From Planctomycetia bacterium (GTDB lineage Bacteria; Planctomycetota; Planctomycetia; Pirellulales; UBA1268): a DNA stretch of 64,000 nt. Positions within the stretch are counted from its first letter, which is position 1. Every line of letters begins with the position of its first letter. Positions 29,556 to 37,747 of the stretch are shown here, in pieces. The position numbers and the translations under genes are program-made. The stretch is from assembly GCA_026401035.1 (NCBI GenBank), contig JAPLNR010000065.1, forward strand, positions 67,969 through 131,968, given 5' to 3'. The notes beneath the pieces are model-generated. The model did no database searches. It had not been told where the DNA came from and saw only the letters and a program-made list of their open reading frames with translations.

Positions 29556-31154
29556 ATGGATGCGGAATTACTCAGGGAAATGAGCGGGTGTTTGGTGCGG
29601 AACGTGGCCAGGGTGGGAACTTCTAACGCTGCAGAACCGCTTTCCCAGGAGAGTGCTGCTCCGGCTTCCGGACGGGCATGCCCCGAGGATGCCGGCCGCG
29701 TCGGTGCCGCTTTTCGAGACCAGATCGGAGCCGAACGGCATGCCGTCTGGTTTGGTGATGCGTCTCACGTGGAGGTTCTTCGACAGGACGCCGGCAAAGT
29801 CTGCGCGATCATCAGAGTCGGCAATGCGTTCACGCAGGAATGGCTCTGCAAGACCTTCCATCGGGAGTTCGCGGCGGCCGTTCGGCAGGTCTGTGGCCAG
29901 GCGGCCACGGCGGTCTGGCTCGCCGCAGACCCGGCCGTGACGGCAGCTGTCGGGGAGGCCGCGGCCAGCCCGTCGCCCGCCGCCGAAAGCACGCCCGCAA
30001 AGAAGCGGTCACGGCGATCCGACTCCAATCCGCCCGCCGCCAATCACGAAGTCGGCACTGCCAGTCGCGGTGCCGGAACGCTCCCGCAGCGGTCGGCGGC
30101 CCGAGCCGCCCAGGGAAATCGCCACGCCCCGCGGCTCGATACGTTCGTGGTTGGCCCGAGCAACCGCATGGCGTTCGCGGCGATCGAATTGGCGGCCAGC
30201 CGGCCCGGAGAGATGTCGCCGCTGATCCTGCACGGCCCGAGCGGCGTCGGAAAAACACACCTGCTCGAGGGTATTTGCTCGCATTTCCGGGAATTGCATC
30301 CCAAGGCAAGTGCGGTCTTCCTATCGGCGGAGCAGTTCACGACCGGTTTCCTGCAGGCGCTGCACGGCACCGGCCTGCCCGGATTTCGCCGCACCTGCCG
30401 CAGCGCCGATCTGCTCGTGATCGACGATCTGCAGTTCTTCGTCGGCAAGCGGGCCACGATGATGGAGGTGCAGCACACGGTCGATGCCCTCCACCGGCAG
30501 GGCCGGCAGATGGTGTTTGCCTGCGACCGGGAACTCGAGTCGCTCACCGAACTCGGCGCCGATCTGCTTACGCGGCTGCGCGGGGGGATGACCGCGCGGC
30601 TGCTGCCACCCGACGACGAGGTGCGGCGGGGCATCGTGAAGTCGATCGCTGCCCGGCGCGGCCTGACCATTTCCGACGAGGTCGTCCATTACATCGCCGC
30701 ACACATGACGCGGCACACCCGCGAGCTGACCGGCGCCATGAACCGTCTCGAGGCCACGAGCCACATGCTCGGCCTGCCGATCACGCCGGGCATGGCGGAG
30801 GAGGCCCTTGCCGACCTCGTGCGGTCGAGCGCCCGCAGCGTGCGGCTCGGCGACATCGAGCGGGCCGTCTGCTCCGCCTTCGGCATCGAGGCGGGCAGCC
30901 TGCAATCGGCCCAGCGGGCCAGGAAGATCAACCATCCGCGCATGCTGGCGATGTTTCTCGCGCGGAAGCACACGCCCGCGGCGCTGGCCGAGATCGGCAG
31001 TTACTTCGGCCGCCGCAGCCATTCCACCGTGATCTCCGCGCAGAAGACGATCAACGAGTGGGTCGCGGCCGGTTCGCAGATCGTGCTCGCCGACTCGACC
31101 TGGGACGTCGAGGAGGCGATCCGCCGCGTCGAGGAAATGCTCCGGGCAGGTTAG
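29556..31154 (+). CDS. dnaA: Chromosomal replication initiator DnaA
   Basis: DnaA binds origin boxes and opens DNA for replication. From ATG at 29556 (chosen because the promoter overlaps the earlier ATG) the protein has 532 residues. The first 50 residues are an extra N-terminal extension. Domain I (about 50-115) contains VRVGNAFTQEWL-like features. A Ser/Ala/Lys-rich linker (115-200) follows. The AAA+ domain has Walker A GPSGVGKT (227-234) and Walker B LLVIDDLQFF (286 on). Domain IV ends with the DNA-binding signature FGRRSHSTVISAQKTI. Walker A reads GPSGVGKT where GGVGLGKT is usual. Neither dnaN nor recF is adjacent, as in other planctomycetes. Confidence 0.93.
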   Translation: MDAELLREMSGCLVRNVARVGTSNAAEPLSQESAAPASGRACPEDAGRVGAAFRDQIGAERHAVWFGDASHVEVLRQDAGKVCAIIRVGNAFTQEWLCKTFHREFAAAVRQVCGQAATAVWLAADPAVTAAVGEAAASPSPAAESTPAKKRSRRSDSNPPAANHEVGTASRGAGTLPQRSAARAAQGNRHAPRLDTFVVGPSNRMAFAAIELAASRPGEMSPLILHGPSGVGKTHLLEGICSHFRELHPKASAVFLSAEQFTTGFLQALHGTGLPGFRRTCRSADLLVIDDLQFFVGKRATMMEVQHTVDALHRQGRQMVFACDRELESLTELGADLLTRLRGGMTARLLPPDDEVRRGIVKSIAARRGLTISDEVVHYIAAHMTRHTRELTGAMNRLEATSHMLGLPITPGMAEEALADLVRSSARSVRLGDIERAVCSAFGIEAGSLQSAQRARKINHPRMLAMFLARKHTPAALAEIGSYFGRRSHSTVISAQKTINEWVAAGSQIVLADSTWDVEEAIRRVEEMLRAG

Positions 31155-31175
31155 CAGGCTGTCTGACGAGTCTGC

Positions 31176-31193
31176 CGCCGCACGAACGCGGCG
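31176..31193. terminator. Inverted repeat between convergent dnaA and secreted-protein gene
   Basis: CGCCGC-ACGAAC-GCGGCG, 6-bp stem, central in the 68-bp convergent gap. It could act as a bidirectional terminator, but there is no T-tract. This gap, like the other short ones, has no copy of the dispersed repeat. Confidence 0.3.
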
Positions 31194-31222
31194 ACTGCCG
31201 GGCAGGGCCCGCTAGCCGTGGC

Positions 31223-32098
31223 TCACTCGGCCTGCGCTCGCTCAACCACGTTCGGGACGAGTCGTTCCTCGAGGTTCGCCTTGTAGCGGACGCTCGATTC
31301 GGGGCCGCTGAAGCCGATGACGCGGCGGTCGATGCCGGTGGAGCGGCGGATCACGCGGCCGCGTTCGATGTCGAAGTCGATCGTGCCGTCCCAGATCCGC
31401 TCGAGGAGGCGGGCTTCGAGCCGGGGATCGTCGAGGGGTGTGAGCACGGTGGTGTCCACATGGATCGTCGCGATGCCGTCGCGGATCGCCTCGAGCCGGT
31501 AACGCAGCCGCGTGCGGACGGCCTTGCGCGGGCCGTTCGGCACCTCCACCACCACCTCCTGCGGCACCGTCCATTCGGCGCCTGCTGAAACGGCGTCGTC
31601 GGGGAGCGGAACGACCATCAGATCGCCCGTGTTGGATGGCGGGCTTGGCCGCAGATCCTGCCGGCTGATCACGCGGCCAGTGCGATCGATCGAAAGCCGC
31701 GAGAGCGGCACGCCGAGGCTCTGCTTCACGGTCTCGTAGCCCGGCGGCGGCGGCTCGTCGCCGCGGCTGCTCCAGCGGGTCTGCCCCTTGTCGCTGGCCT
31801 GCGAGGTCATGGTGACGTCGTCGACGGAGTGCTCGATTGTCGCGTTGCCCGCGGCATCGACGGCCGTGACGGTCCAGATCTTGGTGGAATCGGTGGCCGT
31901 CTCCGTCGACTGCGTCGTGCCGGCGATCGTCGTTTCGGTGAGGGCGCGGTGGGCGACGTCCATGACGAGGCGGTCACCGGAGCCGAAGCGATACTCGAGG
32001 CGGACGGCGGCAACGGCCGGAGCGTCCGCGGCCGGCAGGGAGGCTCCGAGCAGGCCGGTGGCGACCGTCACGCAGATCAGCCATGTTCCGCGCATCAT
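31223..32098 (-). CDS. Secreted protein of unknown function (DUF6263-like)
   Basis: A 291-residue protein with a clear signal peptide (hydrophobic to about residue 22, cleavage near ASLPAADA). The mature protein is beta-rich, with LEYRFGSGDRLVMDVAHRA and TTIAGTTQSTETATDSTKIWTV, then SLSRLSIDRTGRV-like strands. It resembles DUF6263-type planctomycete secreted proteins; I am not certain of the family. No catalytic residues are recognised. Its ATG overlaps the nadK stop (ATGA), so it is translationally coupled to nadK and is the last gene of the xse-isp-dxs run. Confidence 0.6.
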   Translation of the reverse strand: MMRGTWLICVTVATGLLGASLPAADAPAVAAVRLEYRFGSGDRLVMDVAHRALTETTIAGTTQSTETATDSTKIWTVTAVDAAGNATIEHSVDDVTMTSQASDKGQTRWSSRGDEPPPPGYETVKQSLGVPLSRLSIDRTGRVISRQDLRPSPPSNTGDLMVVPLPDDAVSAGAEWTVPQEVVVEVPNGPRKAVRTRLRYRLEAIRDGIATIHVDTTVLTPLDDPRLEARLLERIWDGTIDFDIERGRVIRRSTGIDRRVIGFSGPESSVRYKANLEERLVPNVVERAQAE

Positions 32099-33045
32099 GA
32101 GGGCTCACGGCCGGAGTCCGCTGCATGCAGTTCGCCGGCGGAGGCGCCGCGGATGCCGCCCCCCCACGCCAGCTTCTCCCGCAGCGTGCGGTAGTAGCCG
32201 TGGTTCTGCGTTTCGATGAGCGCGAACCGCGGCGTGGCGCGGCGGATCCGGATGCGGTCGCCCGGCTCGAGGCCGGTGATCACGCGGCCGTCGACCATGC
32301 AGGCCGAGCCCGGGTTTGGCCGTGGCACCACCAGCTCGTAGATCCGCGCCGCTGAATCGATCACGGTGCGGTTGGTGAGCGTGTGGGGATTGAGCGGCGT
32401 GAAGACGAACGCATCGAGATCCTTGCGCACGATCGGCCCGCCGGCCGAGAGATTGTGGGCCGTCGAGCCGACGGGCGTGCTCACGATGAGCCCGTCGGCG
32501 CGGTAGGTCGTGGCCAGTTCCCCGTCGACGTGCAGCAGGATTTCGATCATGGAGAAGGGAGGGCCTGCCAGGAGCGACGTCTCGTTGAGGCCGAGTTCAC
32601 GCTCGATAACGCTGCCGTTCCGCTCCACCTCGCATTCGAACATCAGGTGTTCCACGAGTCGGAAGCGGCCCGCGGCGATCTCATCGAGCGCCGCCTCGAC
32701 CTCGGCCCGCGAGAAGTCGGCCAGAAATCCGAGCGTGCCGAGATTCACGCCGAGCACCGGCGTCTGCTCGTAGCCCATCCAGCGGGCCGTTCGCAGGATC
32801 GATCCGTCGCCGCCGAGCACGACCACCAGATCGACACCCCCGTCCTTGGCGGCGTGAAAGGTTCCCTGCCCCCAGGTGTCGCGGGGCGCCAGCCGGCACG
32901 TCACCGCATAGCCACGGTGGCCGAGCAGGGCCGCCAGTCGCTGCGCCTCCTCGTCCACGCCGGCCAATCCGGTCGGCCCCACGATCACGGCGCGGAGATG
33001 CTGCGGCGCGGGCTGCTGCGGGCGGAGTCGCGACATGCTTGTCAT
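32095..33045 (-). CDS. nadK: NAD kinase
   Basis: NadK phosphorylates NAD+ to NADP+. The 316-residue protein has the GGDGS motif in VVVLGGDGSILRTARW, LGVNLGTLGFLADF, the LNETSL variant of the NE motif and the glycine-rich STPVGSTAHNLSAGGPIV, all in order. ATG at 33045 is used; a second ATG three codons in (33036) is equally possible. It follows dxs by 10 bp and overlaps the downstream gene by 4 bp. Linkage with dxs and ispA is common in planctomycetes and proteobacteria and may match NADPH supply to isoprenoid synthesis. Confidence 0.92.
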   Translation of the reverse strand: MTSMSRLRPQQPAPQHLRAVIVGPTGLAGVDEEAQRLAALLGHRGYAVTCRLAPRDTWGQGTFHAAKDGGVDLVVVLGGDGSILRTARWMGYEQTPVLGVNLGTLGFLADFSRAEVEAALDEIAAGRFRLVEHLMFECEVERNGSVIERELGLNETSLLAGPPFSMIEILLHVDGELATTYRADGLIVSTPVGSTAHNLSAGGPIVRKDLDAFVFTPLNPHTLTNRTVIDSAARIYELVVPRPNPGSACMVDGRVITGLEPGDRIRIRRATPRFALIETQNHGYYRTLREKLAWGGGIRGASAGELHAADSGREPS

Positions 33046-33055
33046 GGAGAACTGT

Positions 33056-34981
33056 CTAGCGGCACGAGACGTTCGACGGCGCCTCGCTGGCGAGCGCCCG
33101 GCAGGTCTTGGCGATGCCGGCGGCATCGAGGCCCAGGTCGGCGAGCAGTTCGCCGCGTTCGCCATGCTCGACGAACCGGTCGGGAAGGCCCAGCCGCACG
33201 ATCGGACCGCAGGCGATCCGCGCCTCGTTGACCGACTCGAGCACGGCGCTGCCGAAGCCGGTGGGCAGGGCATTTTCCTCGACCGTGACGACCCAGGGCG
33301 CGGCCTCGATCCGCTCCAGCAGGAGCCGGGTGTCGAGCGGCTTCACGAACCGGGCATTGACGACGCCCACCTCGAGACCCTCCTCGCGGAGCAGTCGCGC
33401 GGCGTCGAGGGCCGCACCGAGGAGCGTGCCACAGGCGACGATGAGGCCGTCGTGGCCGTCGACCAGTGGCTCGGCACAGCCGCTGGTGATCGCCGTGCGG
33501 CTGCCACCGTGGTTTTCCACCACCGTCTTCGGATAGCGGATGGCGACGGGGCCGGGCTGCTCCAGCGCCCAGTCGAGCATTGCGACCAGGTCGTGCTCGT
33601 CGCCGGGGGCGAGCACCGCCATGTTGGGAAACAGTCGCAGGTAGCCGAGATCGTAGGAGCCGTGGTGCGTCGGCCCGTCGGGGCCGGTGAGGCCGGCCCG
33701 GTCGAGCATGAACACGACCGGCAGGTTCTGCAGGCAGACCTCCTGGAAGATCTGGTCGAACGACCGCTGCAGGAACGTGCTGTAGATGTCGACGATCGGT
33801 CGGCAGCCCACCTTGGCCTGCCCCGCGGCAAAGGCCACCGCGTGCGACTCGCAGATGCCGACGTCGAAGAAGCGGTCGGGGAATTCCTCGCGCACCGGCT
33901 CGAGCTTGTTGCCCTGGCACATGGCCGCGGTGAGCACCGTCACCCGTTCGTCGCGCCGCATGCAGGTGCCGATCGCGGCGCTGGCGACGTCGGTGTAGGC
34001 GCGGGCGGATGATTTCTTGATCGACACGATGCAGTCGTCGTCGTCGCACTCGAACGGCGCCGGTGTGTGGAAGAAGACGGGATCGGCCTCCGCCGGCTTG
34101 AAGCCGTGGCCCTTCTCCGTGAGCACGTGGAGCAGCACCGGCCCCTCCTCGTCCTTCACCAGTTCGAGGTAGCGGATCAGGTTTGGCAGCGAGTGCCCCT
34201 CGACCGGTCCGAAGTAGCGCACGCCCATCGCCTCGAAAAGCATGCCGCCGTGGAGCGTGGCCTTGAGCGAGTCCTTGGCCTTGCCCAGCATCCGCTCCAT
34301 CTGCTCGCCCACCATCGGCACGCCCTTGATCAGTTCGCCCGCCTGTTGCTTGATGCCGCGGTACCAGGGTTTGGTACGGATGACGTCGAGGTATTCCGCG
34401 AGGGCCCCGACCCGCGGACAGATCGACATCTTGTTGTCGTTCAAGATCACGAGCAGCTTCTTCTTGAGGAAGCCGGCGTTGTTGAGCGCCTCGAAGACGA
34501 TGCCCGAGGGGAGGGCGCCGTCGCCGATCACCGCGACGGAATGCCGGTCGCCGCGGCCGCACAGGTCGTCGCCGCTGGCGAGACCCAAGGCGGTCGACAC
34601 GCTCGAGCCGGCGTGGCCCGTCATGAACAGGTCGTAGGGGCTCTCGTCGGGATTGGGGTAGCCCATCAGGCCGCCCTTGGTGCGGATGGTGCCAAACCGG
34701 GCGAAGCGTCCCGTGATCAGCTTGTGCGGATAGATCTGGTGGCCGGTGTCCCAGATCAGACGATCACGGCTGAAGTCGAACACCCTGTGCAGCGCGAGGC
34801 AGAGTTCGACCACGCCGAGGTTCGAGGCGAAGTGGGCCGTGCGGGAGGCGACCACCTCGCAGAGTGCCCGCCGCATTTCCCCGGCGAGTTGTTCCAACTG
34901 GTCCATCGACAGCCCGGCAAGATCCTGGGGAGACAGGATGGCCGGCAGGATGACGGGTGTGGAATGGGAATTGTCAGGCAT
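33056..34981 (-). CDS. dxs: 1-Deoxy-D-xylulose-5-phosphate synthase
   Basis: Dxs condenses pyruvate and glyceraldehyde-3-phosphate using thiamine diphosphate, the first step of the MEP isoprenoid route. The 641-residue enzyme has FASNLGVVELCLALHRVFD, TGHAGSSVSTALGLA and GDGALPSG with the metal-binding loop in the N-terminal half. The second half has DVGICESHAVAFAAG (cofactor Glu) and AGLTGPDGPTHHG. Length and order are standard. It lies in the xseB-ispA-dxs order, 28 bp after ispA and 10 bp before nadK. Confidence 0.95.
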   Translation of the reverse strand: MPDNSHSTPVILPAILSPQDLAGLSMDQLEQLAGEMRRALCEVVASRTAHFASNLGVVELCLALHRVFDFSRDRLIWDTGHQIYPHKLITGRFARFGTIRTKGGLMGYPNPDESPYDLFMTGHAGSSVSTALGLASGDDLCGRGDRHSVAVIGDGALPSGIVFEALNNAGFLKKKLLVILNDNKMSICPRVGALAEYLDVIRTKPWYRGIKQQAGELIKGVPMVGEQMERMLGKAKDSLKATLHGGMLFEAMGVRYFGPVEGHSLPNLIRYLELVKDEEGPVLLHVLTEKGHGFKPAEADPVFFHTPAPFECDDDDCIVSIKKSSARAYTDVASAAIGTCMRRDERVTVLTAAMCQGNKLEPVREEFPDRFFDVGICESHAVAFAAGQAKVGCRPIVDIYSTFLQRSFDQIFQEVCLQNLPVVFMLDRAGLTGPDGPTHHGSYDLGYLRLFPNMAVLAPGDEHDLVAMLDWALEQPGPVAIRYPKTVVENHGGSRTAITSGCAEPLVDGHDGLIVACGTLLGAALDAARLLREEGLEVGVVNARFVKPLDTRLLLERIEAAPWVVTVEENALPTGFGSAVLESVNEARIACGPIVRLGLPDRFVEHGERGELLADLGLDAAGIAKTCRALASEAPSNVSCR

Positions 34982-35009
34982 GGCGATGGTGCATCCTTTG
35001 CGGTGGTGC

Positions 35010-36002
35010 CTAATGATCGCGGGCGATGATCCAGCGTGCCAGCGCCGTCAGTTTTGCCGCGGAGTCACCGAGACCCGAGACGGAGATGACGGCCTCTTCG
35101 GCGAGGGCCCGGCCACGGACGCGGCTCTGTTCGAGGCCGACAACGGTGGGGAATGTGAGTTTGCCGCGGCCGGCATCTTTGCCGACCCGCTTTCCCATGG
35201 CGGCCTCGTTCCCCTCCGCGTCGAGCAGATCATCGGCAATCTGGAAGGCGAGCCCGAAGGCGCGGCCATAGGCGGCCAGCATCGACAGCTGCGCTTCGTT
35301 GGCGTTGGCCGAGAGACCACCGAGTTCGAGAGCCGCGAGAAACAGCGCCCCGGTCTTGCGGCGGTGAACGTGCTCGAGCCAGCGCATCTGGTCGGCCCCC
35401 GGGCTGGCGGCGACATCGGGAATCCAGCCGCGTTCGGCCGCCAGATCGTCGGCCTGTCCGCCCACGAGTGCCTCCGCGCCGGCGGCCTTCGCAAGCACGA
35501 GGCAGCCCCGTGCCGCGGTGGCCGGCGGCATCTCCCGGGCGAGCGTTTCGAAGGCCAGCGCCTGCAAGGCATCGCCGCAGAGGATCGCCGTCGCCTCGTC
35601 GAAGGCGCGGTGGCACGTGGGCTGGCCCCGGCGCAGGTCGTCGTCGTCCATCGCCGGCAGGTCGTCGTGCACGAGCGAATAGGCGTGGATCATTTCCACG
35701 GCCAGAGCCGCACCGGCGGCCGTCTCCCAAGTGCCGCCGCAGGCCTCGGCTGCCCAGAGGACCAGCGCCGGCCGCAAGCGCTTGCCCGGCGCGAGGACGG
35801 CATACCGCATGGACTCCGCCAGCCGCGGGGCGGCATCACTCGATAGTTCGAGGGCCTGCGAGAGCCGCGGCTCGATGAATGCCCGGACTCGTTCCAGCGA
35901 AACGCCGATCGAGGCCGCGTCGACACCGGGCAGATTTTGCCCCGCGGAAGCGGCCGCGCTGCCCGATACGAGATCGCTGGAGGACACCGGGCAGCCTGCC
36001 AT
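35010..36002 (-). CDS. ispA: Polyprenyl synthetase (farnesyl or geranylgeranyl diphosphate synthase)
   Basis: A 330-residue trans-isoprenyl diphosphate synthase. The first aspartate-rich motif is in LVHDDLPAMDDDDLRRG and the second is QIADDLLD; GKRLRPAL and HRRKTGALF are also present. It elongates dimethylallyl diphosphate with isopentenyl diphosphate. The chain length (C15 or C20) cannot be fixed from sequence; IspA/farnesyl is the usual member at this locus. ATG at 36002 is used. It is downstream of xseB by 40 bp and upstream of dxs. Confidence 0.9.
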   Translation of the reverse strand: MAGCPVSSSDLVSGSAAASAGQNLPGVDAASIGVSLERVRAFIEPRLSQALELSSDAAPRLAESMRYAVLAPGKRLRPALVLWAAEACGGTWETAAGAALAVEMIHAYSLVHDDLPAMDDDDLRRGQPTCHRAFDEATAILCGDALQALAFETLAREMPPATAARGCLVLAKAAGAEALVGGQADDLAAERGWIPDVAASPGADQMRWLEHVHRRKTGALFLAALELGGLSANANEAQLSMLAAYGRAFGLAFQIADDLLDAEGNEAAMGKRVGKDAGRGKLTFPTVVGLEQSRVRGRALAEEAVISVSGLGDSAAKLTALARWIIARDH

Positions 36003-36042
36003 GAACGGGCCCTTCGAAATGGTTGAAAAGCAGCCTGAAAGT

Positions 36043-36456
36043 TTAGACGGACTCGGGTGAGTAGTCCATCCCGGGCAGCGTCTTGGCACGCGTCGACTTG
36101 CCTCGCGCGGACTGGTTTTTTCCAGCCTTGGAACCTTCCGCGGCCGCAGTGCCATCGGCCGCTGGCGGCTGCAGCGGGGCCGTGGTCGGGCGGCCGTCTT
36201 CGTCCGTTCCCGTGAGCACGCGGACCCGCGCTTCGGCATGAGCGAGTTCGTCGTGGAGCTGCCGCAGAATGGCCACCCCGCGTTCGTAGGCGTCGATCGA
36301 TTCCGAGAGGCCGAGGCCGCCGGCCTCGAGGCGGCCGACGAGTTCGGTCAGCTGGACGAGGCCTGCTTCAAAGGAGGGCGGCTGGGGTGAGTTTGACGAG
36401 GCAGCGGTTCGTGGAGGCTGTCCGTTCGGCATGGTGGTCTCGTTGTCGGTTGGCAT
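36043..36456 (-). CDS. xseB: Exodeoxyribonuclease VII small subunit
   Basis: XseB binds several copies to XseA to form ExoVII, which degrades single-stranded DNA from both ends. The 137-residue protein has the helical core SFEAGLVQLTELVGRLEAGGLGLSES-like region (about residues 28-55) and YERGVAILRQLHDELAHAEARV. It is longer than the usual 70-80 residues owing to a Pro/Ser-rich N-terminus and a basic, Ala-rich tail. It starts 3 bp after the xseA stop, so the two are co-translated. Confidence 0.88.
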   Translation of the reverse strand: MPTDNETTMPNGQPPRTAASSNSPQPPSFEAGLVQLTELVGRLEAGGLGLSESIDAYERGVAILRQLHDELAHAEARVRVLTGTDEDGRPTTAPLQPPAADGTAAAEGSKAGKNQSARGKSTRAKTLPGMDYSPESV

Positions 36457-36459
36457 GAT

Positions 36460-37716
36460 TCAGGTCCCTGGTGTGAGCGGGGCCGCATCCGCGCGGTTGA
36501 CGGTGCTCCAGACTCGACCGTCGGACAGTTGCGTGACGAGCGTGTCGCCTGGCCGCACGTCGGCCATCGAGTTGAGGGCGGCCGCCCGCCCTTCGATCGA
36601 CGTCACCGAGTAGCCGCGGGCCAGGATTTTGAGCGGGCTGCCGGCCTCGAGCCGGCCGACTGCGGCCCGCAGGCGTTCCCCCGCGCGATCGACGGTCGCG
36701 GCCGTCAGCCGCCGGAGCCGAGCCGCATGCTGCTCGAGCGCGGCGCGGCGATCCTGCACGAGTCGCGTCGGATCGGCGAGCGCCCGCGACCGGGCGAACT
36801 GCCCCAGCCGTTCGCGGGCCAGTTCGACGCGGCGTGTCAGTCCGCCCCGCAGCCGGCCGTCGAGCGACGCAAGCGTCGCCGCCAGTTGCGGTCCATCGGG
36901 GGCGATTCGCACCGCCGCGTCGGTGGGCGTGAGGGCGCGGACGTCGGCGGCGAGATCGGCGAGCGAGACATCGATTTCGTGCCCCACGCCCGAGACCACT
37001 GGCACAGGCGAAGCCGCCACCGCGCGCACGAGCACCTCCTCGTTGAACGCCCACAGGTCTTCGAGGCTGCCGCCGCCACGGATGAGGGTGATCGCGTCGA
37101 CGGCGGGCGTGAGCCGTCCGGCGACCGCGAGGGCCGCGGCCAGTTCCTCCGCCGCGCCGGCGCCCTGCACCCGCGAGGGCACCACGATCACCTCGCACGA
37201 CCGCCAGCGGGCCATGAACGTCTCGAGAAAATCAGCGATCGCGGCGCCCGTCGGGCTCGTCACCACCGCGATCCGTTTCGGAAACCGGGGGAGCGGCCGC
37301 TTGCGGGCGGGATCGAAGAGCCCCTCGCGCTCGAGTTGGGCGAGCAGTTTCCGTAGCCGGGCCTCCAGCGCGCCGGTGCCGACCGCGTGCAGGCGGTCGA
37401 TCGTGAGCTGGTAGGTGCCGCGGGGCGGATAGACCTCGAGCCTGCCGTGGCAGACCACTTCGAGGCCGTCGGACGGCTCGATCGCCAGCAGTGGCACCGT
37501 GCCGCGCCAGACGACGGCCCGCAGGAGTGCCGACTCGTCCTTGAGCGACAGATAGATATGTCCGGAGGAAGCCTTGGTGAGGTTCGAGACCTCGCCCGTG
37601 ATCCAGACGTCGGCGAACCGCGCTTCGAGGGTCTCCTTGACGCGCGACGTCACCTCTGAAACGCTCAAGGCCTCCTGGGGCGGGCTGCGTCGGTCGGTCG
37701 ACAAGGCTTCGCTCAT
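36460..37716 (-). CDS. xseA: Exodeoxyribonuclease VII large subunit
   Basis: XseA carries the ExoVII catalytic site. The 418-residue protein has an N-terminal OB fold with DVWITGEVSNLTKASSGHIY and SLKDESALLRAVVWRG. The conserved catalytic core is TSPTGAAIADFLETF, VIVVPSRVQG and IRGGGSLEDLWAFNEE, with GVGHEIDVSLADLAADVRA. A coiled-coil region and C-terminal GYSVTSIEGR complete it. This is the first gene of the minus-strand run to 31223. It is divergent from an MFS gene with a 31-bp gap. Confidence 0.93.
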   Translation of the reverse strand: MSEALSTDRRSPPQEALSVSEVTSRVKETLEARFADVWITGEVSNLTKASSGHIYLSLKDESALLRAVVWRGTVPLLAIEPSDGLEVVCHGRLEVYPPRGTYQLTIDRLHAVGTGALEARLRKLLAQLEREGLFDPARKRPLPRFPKRIAVVTSPTGAAIADFLETFMARWRSCEVIVVPSRVQGAGAAEELAAALAVAGRLTPAVDAITLIRGGGSLEDLWAFNEEVLVRAVAASPVPVVSGVGHEIDVSLADLAADVRALTPTDAAVRIAPDGPQLAATLASLDGRLRGGLTRRVELARERLGQFARSRALADPTRLVQDRRAALEQHAARLRRLTAATVDRAGERLRAAVGRLEAGSPLKILARGYSVTSIEGRAAALNSMADVRPGDTLVTQLSDGRVWSTVNRADAAPLTPGT

Positions 37717-37747
37717 ACGAACAGCAGTCTAGCACTTGGGAACACGC

